5,554 nucleotides of DNA from Treponema sp. (GTDB lineage: Bacteria; Spirochaetota; Spirochaetia; Treponematales; Treponemataceae), in NCBI GenBank assembly GCA_003455655.1, contig DMQP01000097.1, positions 1-5,554 of the forward strand, given 5' to 3'. Of this stretch, positions 5,103 to 5,554 are shown piece by piece. A program made the position numbers and the translations under genes. Numbering within the stretch: the stretch's first letter is position 1; each line of letters starts with the position of its first letter. The notes beneath the pieces are model-generated. The model searched no databases and was not told where the DNA came from. It saw nothing but the letters and a program-made list of their open reading frames with translations.

Positions 5103-5554
5103 ATGAAAAAAGAAAAGAAAGTAGGCATTATAGGTGCCATGTCTGTTGAAGTTGAAACGCTTACCAAAAAGTTAAAGCCTCTTCAAAAAGGAAAAACAGT
5201 AAGTGTTACTCAGGCAGGTGGACTTACTTTTACAGAAGGACTGTTAGAAGGTGTTGCTGTTGTTATTGTTAAAAGCGGAATTGGAAAAGTAAATGCAGCT
5301 TTGTGTGCTCAGCGTCTTATAATGCAGTTTGGAGTAACACATATCATCAACACGGGAATTGCAGGAGCTATGGCAAGCGGTTTAGGCATACTGGATATGG
5401 TGGTTTCAAAAGATGCCGTCTATCACGATTTTGAAGTAACTGCATTCGGTTACAAGCAGACTAAGATTCCGCAGATGAAAACCAGCACATTCAAAGCTGA
5501 TAAAAAAATGATTGATGCAGCAACCATTGCATTTGCCGGTCTTAAAGAAGCTGC
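5103..5554 (+). CDS. mtnN: 5'-methylthioadenosine/S-adenosylhomocysteine nucleosidase, partial (C-terminus outside window)
   Basis: The first 150 codons plus two bases of MTAN (Pfs) are present; the family is about 230 residues long, so roughly a third is missing. The enzyme cleaves adenine from MTA and SAH in the cytoplasm, recycling products of polyamine synthesis and SAM-dependent methylation and yielding S-ribosylhomocysteine. Visible motifs: VGIIGAMSVEVE (7-18), where Glu16 aligns with the catalytic-site Glu12 of the E. coli enzyme; VKSGIGKVNAA (56-66); IINTGIAGAM (81-90), the purine-nucleosidase core; and YHDFEVTAFGY (107-117). The catalytic Asp and the ribose-binding Met-Glu lie in the part not seen. 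The ATG is supported by AGAGGT at 5091-5096 with 6-nt spacing. The first six residues (MKKEKK) form a short lysine-rich lead-in. It is divergent from rsuA, with only 47 bp between starts. Confidence 0.93.
   Translation, partial: MKKEKKVGIIGAMSVEVETLTKKLKPLQKGKTVSVTQAGGLTFTEGLLEGVAVVIVKSGIGKVNAALCAQRLIMQFGVTHIINTGIAGAMASGLGILDMVVSKDAVYHDFEVTAFGYKQTKIPQMKTSTFKADKKMIDAATIAFAGLKEA

Noticed and set aside
1..5554. tRNA, rRNA, riboswitch, CRISPR or mobile element
   Set aside because: No cloverleaf, long leader, regularly spaced repeats, transposase or terminal inverted repeats were seen. Gaps between genes are all under about 160 bp.

Overview
The window is AT-rich, densely packed bacterial DNA. 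It probably comes from a host-associated spirochaete of the Treponema type. This is inferred from a Phe-terminated small outer-membrane barrel, an exported TPR protein with a spirochaete-like signal peptide, the overall protein style, and a pectin/uronate theme known from pectinolytic treponemes. It rests on pattern recognition, not a database search. Six genes are supported: five complete and one cut by the right edge. No RNA gene, CRISPR array, insertion sequence or phage gene is visible.

Left block (1-2194, plus strand): a near-consensus promoter sits just before a divergent, apparently cytoplasmic pectin methylesterase-family protein. It is followed after 36 bp by a PfkB-family 2-keto-3-deoxygluconate kinase (kdgK). 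The pair ends at a strong hairpin terminator and looks like a small pectin/galacturonate catabolic operon: de-esterification inside the cell, with KDG phosphorylated to KDPG further down the pathway. The esterase keeps the nucleophilic Asp but appears to have lost other classical active-site residues.

Middle block (2195-4260): a small outer-membrane beta-barrel protein (plus strand) and a periplasmic TPR protein (minus strand) converge on a shared hairpin at 2937-2974. Each has its own extended -10 promoter. The TPR gene's promoter overlaps the stop codon of the upstream gene.

Right block (4255-5554): an RsuA-family 16S rRNA pseudouridine synthase (minus) is divergent from mtnN, the MTA/SAH nucleosidase (plus, truncated by the window). 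Their 47-bp intergenic region carries back-to-back -10 elements that share two bases, plus a 10-bp-spaced direct repeat.

A recurring theme is two modes of translation start. kdgK, the barrel gene, the TPR gene and mtnN have clear Shine-Dalgarno sites. The esterase and rsuA have none, and each has a -10 box 6-7 nt before its ATG, which suggests leaderless mRNAs. I do not see an obviously new multi-gene system. The best leads are the altered cytosolic esterase, the leaderless starts and the overlapping divergent promoters.
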